From positions 156,949-220,948 of the forward strand of contig NZ_JAAATY010000015.1 of NCBI RefSeq assembly GCF_013280595.1: 64,000 bases of DNA, read 5' to 3'. A program made the position numbers and the translations under genes. Shown here in pieces: positions 49,087-57,604 of the stretch. The notes below the pieces were generated by a model, which saw nothing but the letters and a program-made list of their open reading frames with translations, made no database searches and was not told the origin of the DNA. How positions within the stretch are numbered: position 1 is the stretch's first letter; the number at the start of each line of letters is the position of its first letter. This stretch comes from Kibdelosporangium persicum (GTDB taxonomy: Bacteria > Actinomycetota > Actinomycetes > Mycobacteriales > Pseudonocardiaceae).

Positions 49087-50512
49087 CGCCGTCGTCGATC
49101 TTGCCGTAGCGCAGGGTGACGACATCGTGGGCGTAGCTCATACCGAGTTTCCACGGTGCACGCGAACCGGCCTTGGGGAACTCGTGGATCGCGCGCAACA
49201 CGTACCCGGCCTGGAAGTCGAGCAAGGGCTGCTCGGTGACGGACGGGTCGTCGTTGGTCGGCACGCACCGCGTGTAGCCGTTGCGATACATGTGTCGCAG
49301 CAGCCGGACGGTGTATTCGCTGACCAGATCGGCCTTGAGCGTCCATGAGGCATTGGTGTAGCCGACCGTGAACACGAGGTTCGGCACGCCACTGAGCATC
49401 ATGCCCTTGTAGGCCATGGTCTCCGGCAGTTTGACGTCGTTGCCGTCGATGATGAGCCGCATGCCGCCGAACGCCAGCAGCCGCAGTCCGGTCGCGGCGA
49501 CCACGACGTCCGCGTCCAGCGTCGCGCCGGATTCCAGGCGCAGCCCGGACGGCGTGAACTCCTTGATGTGGTCGGTGACCACGGACGCGCGCCCGCGCCG
49601 GATCACCCGGAAGATGTCGCCGTCCGGCGCCAGGCACAGACGCTGGTCCCACGGCTGGTAGCGCGGGTTGAAGTGGGTGTCGACGTCGTAGCCACGCGGC
49701 AGTTGCTTCTGGACGGCCTTGCGCAGCAGGGATTTCATCACGCCAGGGCGGCGACGGCTCAGTTGGTAGAGCAGCGTGGCAAGCGCGACGTTCTTCCACC
49801 GTGTGATCGCGTACGCCCGGCCGTCGCCGAGCAGCCGCCGCAGGCGGTTGGCGATCTTGTCCTCACCGGGCATCGAGGCGATGTACGTGGGGGAGCGTTG
49901 CAGCATCGTCACGTGCCCGGCATCGGCCGCCAAGGCGGGCACGAGCGTCACGGCGGTCGCGCCACTGCCGATCACGACGACCTTCTTGCCCGCGTAGTCC
50001 AGGTCCTGCGGCCAGTGCTGCGGGTGCACGACCGTGCCGCCGAACTTCTCGATTCCGGGGAACTCCGGCATGTGCCCGGCGTCGTAGTCGTAGTAGCCCG
50101 TGCACAGGTACAAGAAGGACGCTGTGATCCGCACGGGCTTGCCTTTGTGTTCCGCGGTCACCGTCCACCTCGAATCCTGAGTGGACCATGAGGCCTGTAC
50201 GACCTTGTGCCCGAAGCGGATGGCGCGCTCGATCCCGGCATCTTCGGCGGTCCGCCGGATGTACGAGAGGATCGACGGTCCGTCCGCGATGGACTTCGCC
50301 TGCGTCCACGGACGGAACCGGTAGCCGAGGGTGTGCATGTCCGAATCGGACCGCACACCGGGATAGCGGAACAGGTCCCAGGTACCGCCGATGGCGTCGC
50401 GGGCCTCCAGGACCGCGAACGTCCGGCGCGGGAAGGCCGACTGGATGTGGTGCGCCGCACCGATACCGGACAGGCCGGCACCGACGATCAGCACGTCGAC
50501 ATGACCGGTCAC
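49064..50512 (-). CDS. Baeyer-Villiger-type flavin monooxygenase (EthA/MymA-like)
   Basis: 482 residues. FAD-binding GAGLSGIGAAHHI near the N-terminus, the Baeyer-Villiger fingerprint F-x-G-x-x-x-H-x-x-x-W-P in KFGGTVVHPQHWP (about 154-166), and NADPH-binding GSGATAV. It inserts oxygen next to a ketone or oxidises sulfur/nitrogen groups, using NADPH and O2. GTG 50512 overlaps the SDR stop (GTGA), so the two are co-translated. An in-frame extension upstream lies inside the SDR gene and is rejected. The order P450-SDR-FMO suggests successive oxidation of a lipid or ketone, as in the mycobacterial mymA operon. The 3' end overlaps the LacI-type gene by 23 bp. Confidence 0.92.
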   Translation of the reverse strand: MTGHVDVLIVGAGLSGIGAAHHIQSAFPRRTFAVLEARDAIGGTWDLFRYPGVRSDSDMHTLGYRFRPWTQAKSIADGPSILSYIRRTAEDAGIERAIRFGHKVVQASWSTQDSRWTVTAEHKGKPVRITASFLYLCTGYYDYDAGHMPEFPGIEKFGGTVVHPQHWPQDLDYAGKKVVVIGSGATAVTLVPALAADAGHVTMLQRSPTYIASMPGEDKIANRLRRLLGDGRAYAITRWKNVALATLLYQLSRRRPGVMKSLLRKAVQKQLPRGYDVDTHFNPRYQPWDQRLCLAPDGDIFRVIRRGRASVVTDHIKEFTPSGLRLESGATLDADVVVAATGLRLLAFGGMRLIIDGNDVKLPETMAYKGMMLSGVPNLVFTVGYTNASWTLKADLVSEYTVRLLRHMYRNGYTRCVPTNDDPSVTEQPLLDFQAGYVLRAIHEFPKAGSRAPWKLGMSYAHDVVTLRYGKIDDGAMRFARA

Positions 50513-51354
50513 TTCGACTCCTTCCGCCGCGACCGGGACGACTGCAGCCGTGCCATCACGGAGTAGTAATGCGTGGGTGCGATCCGGGCGAGCGCGTCGA
50601 ACACGTACGCGTCCGGGCCGACGAGAATCCGTGCCTTGCCGCGCTCGACGCCGCGATGGATGATCTCGGCGGCCTTGTCCGGTGAGGTCATCGTGATCGC
50701 CGCGAAGTCGGCGGCGATCTGCTCCTTGGTCCGGCCGCGGCCGTCCGGGTCCTTGCGGAAGCGGCCGTTGCGCACGATGTTCGTGTTGATCCCGCCGGGA
50801 TGCACGTTCACCGCGCGCACGCCCGTGCCACGAAGTTCCTGACGCAGCGAGTCGGTGAACCCGCGCACGGCGAACTTCGCGGCGCAGTACGCACTCTGGT
50901 TCGGCATGCCGACCAGGCCGAACACACTGGAGGTGTTCACGATGACGCCTTCGTCCTGTGCCACCAGGATCGGCAGGAACGCGCGCGTGCCGTTGACGAC
51001 GCCGTGGAAGTTGATGCTGTGCAGCCACTCGTCGTCCTCGGGCACCGCGTCGAGCACGCTGCTGGAGATCGCCACGCCGGCGTTGTTGAACACCGCGGCG
51101 AGCGGGCCAGGCAGCCACTCACGCACCTCGTCGGCGAACCGGTACTGGTCGGCGGCGTCGCTCACGTCGAGCACACGGGTGAGCACCATGCCCGACAGTG
51201 AGGCCGCGGTCTTCTCCAGCTCGGTCTCGTTGATGTCGGCGATGGCCACCGGCGAACCCAGCCGGGACAGCCGCTGCGCGAGGCTGCGGCCGATGCCGGA
51301 CGCCGCACCGGTGATCATCACCGGGCGGCCGGTCAGCTCAGGAAGTGGGCGCAT
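50509..51354 (-). CDS. Short-chain dehydrogenase/reductase (classical SDR)
   Basis: 281 residues. Cofactor motif TGAASGIG, NNAG, catalytic Ser (NTSSVFG) and YxxxK in SAYCAAKFAV, with PGGINTNIV after it. NAD(P)-dependent alcohol/ketone oxidoreductase. ATG 51354 follows AAGGAGC; a longer in-frame reading lacks family similarity. It lies 58 bp from the P450 gene and overlaps the monooxygenase gene by 4 bp (GTGA). It probably makes the ketone that the monooxygenase would use or reduces its product. Confidence 0.9.
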   Translation of the reverse strand: MRPLPELTGRPVMITGAASGIGRSLAQRLSRLGSPVAIADINETELEKTAASLSGMVLTRVLDVSDAADQYRFADEVREWLPGPLAAVFNNAGVAISSSVLDAVPEDDEWLHSINFHGVVNGTRAFLPILVAQDEGVIVNTSSVFGLVGMPNQSAYCAAKFAVRGFTDSLRQELRGTGVRAVNVHPGGINTNIVRNGRFRKDPDGRGRTKEQIAADFAAITMTSPDKAAEIIHRGVERGKARILVGPDAYVFDALARIAPTHYYSVMARLQSSRSRRKESK

Positions 51355-51412
51355 CGGTGCTCCTTGCCGCGTGCCGGTCGATGAGGTCGAGCAACAGTGC
51401 TCACGTCTGGGC

Positions 51413-52732
51413 TCAAGAGTGTGCTCCCGCCGTCGTCGTCTCGGTTTCCGTCGCAACAGGACGGACGCGGCGCCGCACCACCGCGAGACCGCCTTGTTCA
51501 GGCGCGTTGGCGATCCCACGCGAATGCCACCGCTCGCCCGGTTCGGTGGTCGGCACCAGCGTGAAGTCCCGCAGCAGGGTGCGCAGCACGACGTTCATCT
51601 CCATGTTCGCGAACGCGGCGCCGAGACACCGCCTGGTGCCGCCGCCGAACGGAATCCATTGGGAGAAGTCGGGTTTGGCGGTCAGGAACCGGCCGGGGTC
51701 GAAGGCGCGCGGGTTCGAAAACAGCTTCGGGTCCTGGTGCACCAGCGAGATGCTGACGATGATCGAGTAGCCCTTCGGCACGGTCCACGGCCCCAGCCGC
51801 AGGCTCTCCGCCTTCACCTGGCGGCCGACCAGGTCGATCACCGGGCGAATTCGTTGCACTTCCAGGACAGTCGCCTCGCGCAGTGCCTTTCCGCCCGCGT
51901 CCACCTCGGCGACGAGGTCGCTCAGTACCTTGGGGTGACGGCGAAGCCGCTCGACTGCCCACGCGAGTGTGGTCGCCGTGGTCTCGTGTCCCGCTGACAG
52001 CAACGTGAGCAGCTGGTCCGCGATGTCGCTGTGGCTCATCGGCGAGCCGTCGTCGTAACGGCTCTGCAGCATCATCGCCAGCACGTCGTCCCGGCCGTCG
52101 AGGTCTTGTGCCTTGATGATCAGCCGTTCCACGATGGCGTCGTACTCGCGGCGCATGGCCCAGAACTTGCGCCACGGACCCCACTTGCCCTGCGGGATGG
52201 GCAGAACCGCCAGCCGGGAACCGTATTCGACGAACCTCGGCAGCAGGTCGCGCAGTCGCTCGAACTCGGCACCCTCGGCGCCGAACACCGCGCGCAGGAT
52301 CGCGTTCAGCGTGATCCGCATCATCGACGGCATGACCGGGAACGGGCGGCCCTGTGGCCAGGTGGCCAGTTCGCGCACGGTCTCGTCTTCGATGATCTTC
52401 TCGTACGCCACGAGGCGTCGGCCGTGGAACGGCGGCACGAGCAGCTTGCGCTGCTTCTGGTGCTCCGCGCCGCGCAACGCGAACAACGAGCCCGGGCCGA
52501 GCACCCGCCCGAGGTTGCGTTCGATGTTGTCGACCACGTCCGTGCCCGCCGTGAACACCTGCTTGATCTGGGCGGAATCGCTGATCACCACGGCCCGGCC
52601 GAAGATCGGCACGTTGATGCGGAACGCGTCGCCGTAGCGCTCGCGCATCCGCCGCATCCCGCGTTGCGGTCTGGTCAGCGCGTAGGCGCCCTGCACGAAG
52701 CGCGGCACACCCGGGCCTGGAGGAAGCGTCAT
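51413..52732 (-). CDS. Cytochrome P450
   Basis: 439 residues of the soluble bacterial type. I-helix oxygen-binding motif LSAGHETTATTLAW, K-helix ExxR in LEVQRIRP and heme-binding FGGGTRRCLG (Cys about 366). It hydroxylates an organic substrate with electrons from ferredoxin. No ferredoxin gene is adjacent. ATG 52732 follows GAAGGA. First gene of the P450-SDR-monooxygenase operon, divergent from a TetR gene with two palindromes between. Substrate is unknown; a sterol, fatty acid or terpenoid is plausible given the operon partners. Confidence 0.93.
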   Translation of the reverse strand: MTLPPGPGVPRFVQGAYALTRPQRGMRRMRERYGDAFRINVPIFGRAVVISDSAQIKQVFTAGTDVVDNIERNLGRVLGPGSLFALRGAEHQKQRKLLVPPFHGRRLVAYEKIIEDETVRELATWPQGRPFPVMPSMMRITLNAILRAVFGAEGAEFERLRDLLPRFVEYGSRLAVLPIPQGKWGPWRKFWAMRREYDAIVERLIIKAQDLDGRDDVLAMMLQSRYDDGSPMSHSDIADQLLTLLSAGHETTATTLAWAVERLRRHPKVLSDLVAEVDAGGKALREATVLEVQRIRPVIDLVGRQVKAESLRLGPWTVPKGYSIIVSISLVHQDPKLFSNPRAFDPGRFLTAKPDFSQWIPFGGGTRRCLGAAFANMEMNVVLRTLLRDFTLVPTTEPGERWHSRGIANAPEQGGLAVVRRRVRPVATETETTTAGAHS

Positions 52733-52745
52733 CGGTGTCCTTCCG

Positions 52746-52769
52746 CCGTGGTACGTGACCGTACCACGG
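52746..52769. promoter_or_regulatory. TetR operator 1 of the P450 operon
   Basis: CCGTGGTAC, six bases, GTACCACGG, a perfect 9-bp inverted repeat just 14 bp upstream of the P450 start and in front of the divergent TetR gene. Confidence 0.75.
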
Positions 52770-52773
52770 TGAC

Positions 52774-52789
52774 GGTACGCTGGCGTACC
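52774..52789. promoter_or_regulatory. TetR operator 2 of the P450 operon
   Basis: GGTACGC-TG-GCGTACC, a perfect 7-bp inverted repeat, sharing the GGTAC/GTACC half-sites of operator 1. Centres are about 24 bp apart. Confidence 0.7.
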
Positions 52790-52827
52790 ATTCGGGTGCA
52801 AGGGTTCGGCGGCGGAAGGCGTATACC

Positions 52828-53418
52828 GTGGCAGTGGTGACGACTGTCGAGGACACATTCCGCCAGCGCCTGCTCGACGGGCTGGCCGCCTCGATCGTGC
52901 AGGACGGCTACCGCAACACGACGGTCGCCGACATCGTGCGCCGGGCCCGCACGTCACGTCGGACCTTCTACGAACACTTCGCGAGCAAGGAAGAGTGTTT
53001 CTCGGCCCTGCTGACCGCGGCGAACGCGGAAATGATCCGGTACATCTCCGCGGCCGTCGACCCGAAGGCCCCGTGGCAGGACCAGATCAGGCAGGCGGTC
53101 GAAGCGTGGATCGCGTGCGCGGAGTCCACCCCGGCGATCATGGTCAGCTGGATTCGTGACCTGCCCTCGCTGGGCGCCGCGGCCCGCCAGTTGCAGCGGG
53201 ACATGATGGAAGCCTTCGTCGAGATGGTGCAAACCCTGTGCGACACCGACGAACTACGTGCCGCGGGAGTTCGCCCGGTGTCCCGCCAGGAGGCGGTCAT
53301 CCTGCTCGGCGGGCTGCGTGAACTGATCGCGACGACCGTGGAGGACGGCGGCCGTCCCACGGACATCGCCGACGTGGCGGTCCGCTCCGCCATCGCCCTG
53401 CTCGGCCCACACGCCTGA
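52828..53418 (+). CDS. TetR regulator of the P450 operon
   Basis: 196 residues. Helix-turn-helix at about 30-68 (NTTVADIVRRARTSRRTFYEHFASKEECF) with a C-terminal domain of a type common in actinomycetes. GTG 52828. It is divergent from the P450-SDR-monooxygenase operon and faces two related GGTAC/GTACC palindromes, so it very probably represses both itself and the operon. It is followed 12 bp later by palindromic element copy 6. Confidence 0.9.
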   Translation: MAVVTTVEDTFRQRLLDGLAASIVQDGYRNTTVADIVRRARTSRRTFYEHFASKEECFSALLTAANAEMIRYISAAVDPKAPWQDQIRQAVEAWIACAESTPAIMVSWIRDLPSLGAAARQLQRDMMEAFVEMVQTLCDTDELRAAGVRPVSRQEAVILLGGLRELIATTVEDGGRPTDIADVAVRSAIALLGPHA

Positions 53419-53429
53419 CCAGTCAAAAG

Positions 53430-53479
53430 CCCTCGTGAGTGGTTGTCCGGGTTCTAACCCCGATAAACACTCACGAGGG
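53430..53479. repeat. Dispersed palindromic element, copy 6 (reverse core)
   Basis: Arms CCCTCGTGAGTGG and ATAAACACTCACGAGGG with core GGGTTCTAACCCC. It lies right after the TetR gene and 12 bp before a LacI-type operator of the arabinofuranosidase gene. Confidence 0.9.
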
Positions 53480-53491
53480 GTGGGCTGGGTG

Positions 53492-53503
53492 GTTAGCGCT
53501 AAC
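53492..53503. promoter_or_regulatory. LacI-type operator upstream of GH51 gene
   Basis: GTTAGCGCTAAC, a perfect 12-bp palindrome 88 bp before the GH51 start. The same core recurs inside the coding sequence at 53620-53637. Confidence 0.75.
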
Positions 53504-53590
53504 AGACCATTGACGAACGGGCGGCGAGACTGCACGATCTGATGCTGTTCGCCGCTGATCCGTCTTCGCAACGGTGCGAAAGGATGTGTC

Positions 53591-56092
53591 GTGTCCACGA
53601 AGGTCATCATCCGTCCGTTAGTGTTAGCGCTAACACTCGGGTTGGTCCTCAGTCCCGGAGCCGCGGGGGCACAACCGACGGACTACACGCTCAACGTGGA
53701 CTCGGCCGGCCGGGGCGCGTCGATCGACCGCACGATGTACGGGGTCTTCTTCGAGGACATCAACCGTGCCGCCGACGGCGGGCTCTACGCCGAACTCGTG
53801 CAGAACAGGTCGTTCGAGTACGACCCGGCCGACAACGCGTCGTACAACGGCTTGACGTCGTGGGCGCCGACTGGGGGAGCGGGATCGGTCCAGGTCGTGG
53901 ACGACGACGGCCGGATGAACGAGCGAAACCGCCGCTACCTGCGGATGGACCTGCGCGGCGAGTACGGCATCGCCAACGCCGGCTACAACTCCGGGATTCG
54001 GGTCGAAAGCGGGAAGCTGTACGACTTCTCGGTCTGGGCACGCACCGACGGCATGCCGCTGACCGCCACCGTCACAGATCCCGCAGGCCAGGCGCTGGCC
54101 GATCCGCTCCGCATCCAGGTACGCGGCGACCGCTGGACCAAGTACACCGGCACCATCAGGGCACGGCAGACCAGCACCACCGGACGGCTGACGCTCAAAG
54201 CCAGCGGTACGGGCACGTTACGGCTGGACATGGTCTCGCTGTTCCCGCGTGACACCTACAAGAACCGGCCGAACGGGATGCGCGCGGACCTCGCGGAGAA
54301 GATCGCCGCGCTGAAGCCCGGGTTCGTCCGCTTCCCCGGTGGTTGCCTGGTCAACACCGGCAGCCACTACGGCTACGAGGCACCCAACTGGGAGCGGAAG
54401 CGTTCGTACCAATGGAAGGACACCGTCGGGCCGGTCGAACAGCGGGCCACCAACGCGAACTTCTGGGGCTACAACCAGTCCTACGGAATCGGCTACTACG
54501 AGTACTTCCAGTTCGCCGAGGACATCGGCGCGATGCCGCTGCCGGTCGTGCCCGCGCTGGTGACCGGCTGCGGCCAGAACCGTGCGACCGACGACCCCGC
54601 CTTGCTGCAACGGCACATCCAGGACACGCTCGACCTGATCGAGTTCGCCAACGGCCCCGTGACGTCGACGTGGGGCCGCAAGCGGGCCGAGATGGGGCAC
54701 CCGGCGCCGTTCAACCTGACCCACATCGGAGTCGGCAACGAGGAGAACCTGCCGAACGAGTTCTTCGCGCGGTTCGTCGAGTTCCGCGAGGCCATCGAGG
54801 CCAGGTACCCGGCCATCACGGTGATCAGCAACTCGGGCCCCGACGACACCGGGGTTACCTTCGACCGGCTGTGGGAACTCAACCGCGCCGACAAGGTCGC
54901 GATGGTGGACGAGCACTACTACAACAGTCCACAGTGGTTTCTGCAGAACAACCAACGGTACGACTCGTACGACCGCAACGGTCCCAAGGTGTTCCTCGGT
55001 GAGTACGCCTCCCAGGACAACCGGTTCTACAACGCGCTGACCGAAGCCGCGTACATGACCGGCCTGGAACGTAACGCCGACGTGGTGAAACTGGCTTCCT
55101 ACGCGCCGTTGCTGGCCAACACGGACTACGTCCAGTGGCGCCCCGACATGATCTGGTTCAACAACCACACCTCGTGGGGATCGACCAGCTACGAGACGCA
55201 GAAGCTCTTCATGACCAACGTCGGCAACCACGTCGTGCCGAGCAAGGCGTCCGCCACACCGACCACTGTCGCACCGATCTCCGGCGCGATCGGACTGTCC
55301 ACATGGGCGACGAGCGCGTCCTATGACGACGTCAAGATCACGTCGGCGGACGGGACAAGCCTTTTCACCGAGGACTTCTCCGGCACGGACGCGCGCTGGA
55401 CGAAGAGCGGCCGTGGTTCGTGGGCCGTCGTGGACGGCGCGTACGTGCAGTCCGACCAGGCCGCCGAGAACACCATGGTCACCGCGGGCGACCCGGCCTG
55501 GAGCGACTACGACCTGAACGTCAAGGCGACCAAGCTCGCCGGGCGGGAGGGATTCCTGATCGCGTTCGGCGTCAAGGACACCGGCAACTACTACTGGTGG
55601 AACCTGGGCGGCTGGAACAACACGCAGTCGGCGGTGGAGAAGGCGGTCGGCGGCGGCAAGGAGACCCTGATCCCGAACGGGACGACGATCGACACCGGCA
55701 GGCAGTACGACGTGCGGATCTCGGTCCGTGGCCGCCAGGTCGAACTCTTCCTCGACGGGCAGCGCTGGGGCGGCTTCACCGACGACAAGGTGGCCGAGCC
55801 GTTCCGTCAGGTGGTCACCCGGGACACGAGGACCGGCGAGCTGATCGTCAAGGTGGTCAACGCCCAGAATGCCGACGCCCGGACCCGGATCGACCTCGGC
55901 CGGAATGTCCACGTCGGATCGACCGCGCGGGTGACCACGCTGCAAGGTCAGCCCGACGACGTCAACACCGCCTACACACAGCCGATCCGGCCACGGGAGT
56001 CCCGGTTCACCGGCGTGGCGAACACATTCACCTACACGTTCCCGGCCAACTCCGTGACGTTCCTGCGGATCCAGGCCAGGGAGAGGAACTGA
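53591..56092 (+). CDS. Secreted GH51 alpha-L-arabinofuranosidase
   Basis: 833 residues with a Sec signal peptide (cleaved near GAQ-PTD). A carbohydrate-binding-like beta domain (about 80-215) is inserted after the first part of the catalytic barrel. The acid/base Glu lies in GVGNEEN (about 382) and the nucleophile Glu in VFLGEYAS (about 469). A further concanavalin-like domain lies at about 570-715. It releases arabinose from arabinan or arabinoxylan. GTG 53591 follows AAGGAT. The signal-peptide codons contain an 18-bp perfect palindrome and two TTA leucine codons (residues 10 and 12), unusual in such GC-rich DNA. The next gene starts 2 bp after its stop. Confidence 0.93.
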   Translation: MSTKVIIRPLVLALTLGLVLSPGAAGAQPTDYTLNVDSAGRGASIDRTMYGVFFEDINRAADGGLYAELVQNRSFEYDPADNASYNGLTSWAPTGGAGSVQVVDDDGRMNERNRRYLRMDLRGEYGIANAGYNSGIRVESGKLYDFSVWARTDGMPLTATVTDPAGQALADPLRIQVRGDRWTKYTGTIRARQTSTTGRLTLKASGTGTLRLDMVSLFPRDTYKNRPNGMRADLAEKIAALKPGFVRFPGGCLVNTGSHYGYEAPNWERKRSYQWKDTVGPVEQRATNANFWGYNQSYGIGYYEYFQFAEDIGAMPLPVVPALVTGCGQNRATDDPALLQRHIQDTLDLIEFANGPVTSTWGRKRAEMGHPAPFNLTHIGVGNEENLPNEFFARFVEFREAIEARYPAITVISNSGPDDTGVTFDRLWELNRADKVAMVDEHYYNSPQWFLQNNQRYDSYDRNGPKVFLGEYASQDNRFYNALTEAAYMTGLERNADVVKLASYAPLLANTDYVQWRPDMIWFNNHTSWGSTSYETQKLFMTNVGNHVVPSKASATPTTVAPISGAIGLSTWATSASYDDVKITSADGTSLFTEDFSGTDARWTKSGRGSWAVVDGAYVQSDQAAENTMVTAGDPAWSDYDLNVKATKLAGREGFLIAFGVKDTGNYYWWNLGGWNNTQSAVEKAVGGGKETLIPNGTTIDTGRQYDVRISVRGRQVELFLDGQRWGGFTDDKVAEPFRQVVTRDTRTGELIVKVVNAQNADARTRIDLGRNVHVGSTARVTTLQGQPDDVNTAYTQPIRPRESRFTGVANTFTYTFPANSVTFLRIQARERN
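53620..53637. promoter_or_regulatory. Intragenic LacI-type operator in GH51 signal-peptide codons
   Basis: AGTGTTAGCGCTAACACT, a perfect 18-bp palindrome spanning codons 10-16 of the GH51 gene. It extends the core of the upstream site at 53492-53503, about 131 bp away. A pair of sites like this could allow looping repression or a transcription roadblock. Confidence 0.75.
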
Positions 56093-56094
56093 TC

Positions 56095-57546
56095 ATGCCC
56101 AGTCGTCGAAACGTGCTGCTGGCCGGTGGTGGACTGCTGGTCACCGGCGCGGCAGCGTCCACAACCGCCACGGCGAACGCCGCTGAGCCGGGGTCATCGG
56201 CCATCACCACCCGCAATCCGCTGATCGAGCAGCGTGCGGATCCGTTCATCACCAAGCCGGTGAACGGGATGTACTACATGACCGGCTCCGTCCCGGAGTA
56301 CGACCGCATCGTCGTGCGCGGTGCGCCGACCATCGACGGCCTCGCGTCCGCCCGGGAACGCACGATCTGGCGCAGGCCGTCCTCCGGCAGGATGGGCGGG
56401 CACATCTGGGCTCCGGAACTGCACCGGATCGACGGCCGCTGGTACGTGTACTTCGCCGCGGGCGACTCCGACGACGTGTTCCGGATCAGGACGTACATCC
56501 TGGAGTCCGCGGCGGACGATCCGCGCGCGGACGGGTGGGTCCTGCGCGGCCAGATGATCACCAAGTGGGACACGTTCACGCTGGACTCGACGACGTTCGA
56601 ACACCGCGGCAGGCGGTACTTCGCCTGGGCGCAGAGCGAACCGGGGATCGCCACCAACAGCAACCTCTACATCGCCGAGATGGCGTCGCCGCTGGCGATC
56701 AAGGGCGACCCGGTGCGGCTGACCGTCCCGACGTTGCCGTGGGAGATCCAGGGCTTCAAGGTCAACGAAGGGCCCGCGGTGATCATCCGCAACGGCCGCG
56801 TGTTCATGACCTACTCGGCCAGCGCGACCGACGCGCGTTACTGCATGGGCCTGCTCACCGCCGACGAACAGTCGGACCTGCTCGACCCGCGCTCGTGGAC
56901 CAAGGCGCAGCAGCCGATCTTCACCACGAACGAGAACACCAAGCAGTACGGGCCGGGGCACAACTCGTTCACGGTCGCCGAGGACGGCACGGATGTGCTG
57001 GTCTACCACGCGCGCGACTACAGTGAGATCACTGGCGACCCGTTGTACGACCCCAATCGGCACACCCGCGTGCAACGGCTGTACTGGAACGAGGACGGCA
57101 CACCGAGTTTCGGCGTCCCGGTGGGCAAAGGCGGGCCGGCGCTGCGATTCTCGCCGTTGGACGCGCCGAACCTGTACGTCCGGCACTATGATTACCGCCT
57201 GAGGGTGGACGGCGATGTGCGCGACCTCGCCGACTCGCAGTTCCGGATCGTCCCGGGCTTCCGCGATCCCGGCCGGGTGGCGTTGCAGTCGGTGAACTTC
57301 CCTGACCGGTATGTCCGCGTGGTCGATTCGGTGACCATCCGAGTCGACCCGTACGACGAGTCCGATGTGTACGGAAAGGCGGCCAGTTTTGTCCAGGTTC
57401 CCGGGCTCGCCGACAGCAAGGCGGTCTCGTTCCGGACGACCGGCGATTCAGCGGCCTACCTCGGGCACGACTCGGGCAGGTTCGTGGTCGTCCGGCCGGG
57501 CAGTGCTCAGCGCGACCGTCAGCGAGTGACGTTCCGGATCAGCTGA
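56095..57546 (+). CDS. Secreted GH43 arabinan-degrading enzyme with AbfB-like C-terminal domain
   Basis: 483 residues. A Tat signal (SRRNVLLAGGGLLVTGAAAS) precedes a five-bladed beta-propeller of the GH43 type: catalytic base Asp in RADPFI (about 47-49), GGHIWAPELH, and KVNEGPAVI with the acid Glu. The last 140 residues (NLYVRHYDYRLRVDGDV...) look like an arabinose-binding AbfB/CBM42 beta-trefoil. It probably acts as an exo- or endo-arabinanase. It starts 2 bp after the GH51 stop with GGGAGAGG upstream and so shares its transcript; both end at the hairpin at 57558-57596. Confidence 0.9.
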   Translation: MPSRRNVLLAGGGLLVTGAAASTTATANAAEPGSSAITTRNPLIEQRADPFITKPVNGMYYMTGSVPEYDRIVVRGAPTIDGLASARERTIWRRPSSGRMGGHIWAPELHRIDGRWYVYFAAGDSDDVFRIRTYILESAADDPRADGWVLRGQMITKWDTFTLDSTTFEHRGRRYFAWAQSEPGIATNSNLYIAEMASPLAIKGDPVRLTVPTLPWEIQGFKVNEGPAVIIRNGRVFMTYSASATDARYCMGLLTADEQSDLLDPRSWTKAQQPIFTTNENTKQYGPGHNSFTVAEDGTDVLVYHARDYSEITGDPLYDPNRHTRVQRLYWNEDGTPSFGVPVGKGGPALRFSPLDAPNLYVRHYDYRLRVDGDVRDLADSQFRIVPGFRDPGRVALQSVNFPDRYVRVVDSVTIRVDPYDESDVYGKAASFVQVPGLADSKAVSFRTTGDSAAYLGHDSGRFVVVRPGSAQRDRQRVTFRIS

Positions 57547-57557
57547 GACAAGAGCTT

Positions 57558-57596
57558 GCTCCTCGTGAGCACCCTGGCGGCGTGCTCACGAGGAGC
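57558..57596. terminator. Bidirectional terminator; arms share the palindromic-element ends
   Basis: GCTCCTCGTGAGCAC, 9-nt loop, GTGCTCACGAGGAGC: a perfect 15-bp stem between the convergent GH43 and pectate lyase genes. Its CCTCGTGAG and CTCACGAGG ends equal those of the six-copy palindromic element, which suggests a common origin or preference, but the core differs. Confidence 0.8.
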
Positions 57597-57604
57597 TTCC
57601 CTAC

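Noticed and set aside
12111..53479. Palindromic copies as a CRISPR array
   Set aside because: Copies are kilobases apart, in both orientations, with no regular spacers and no cas genes.
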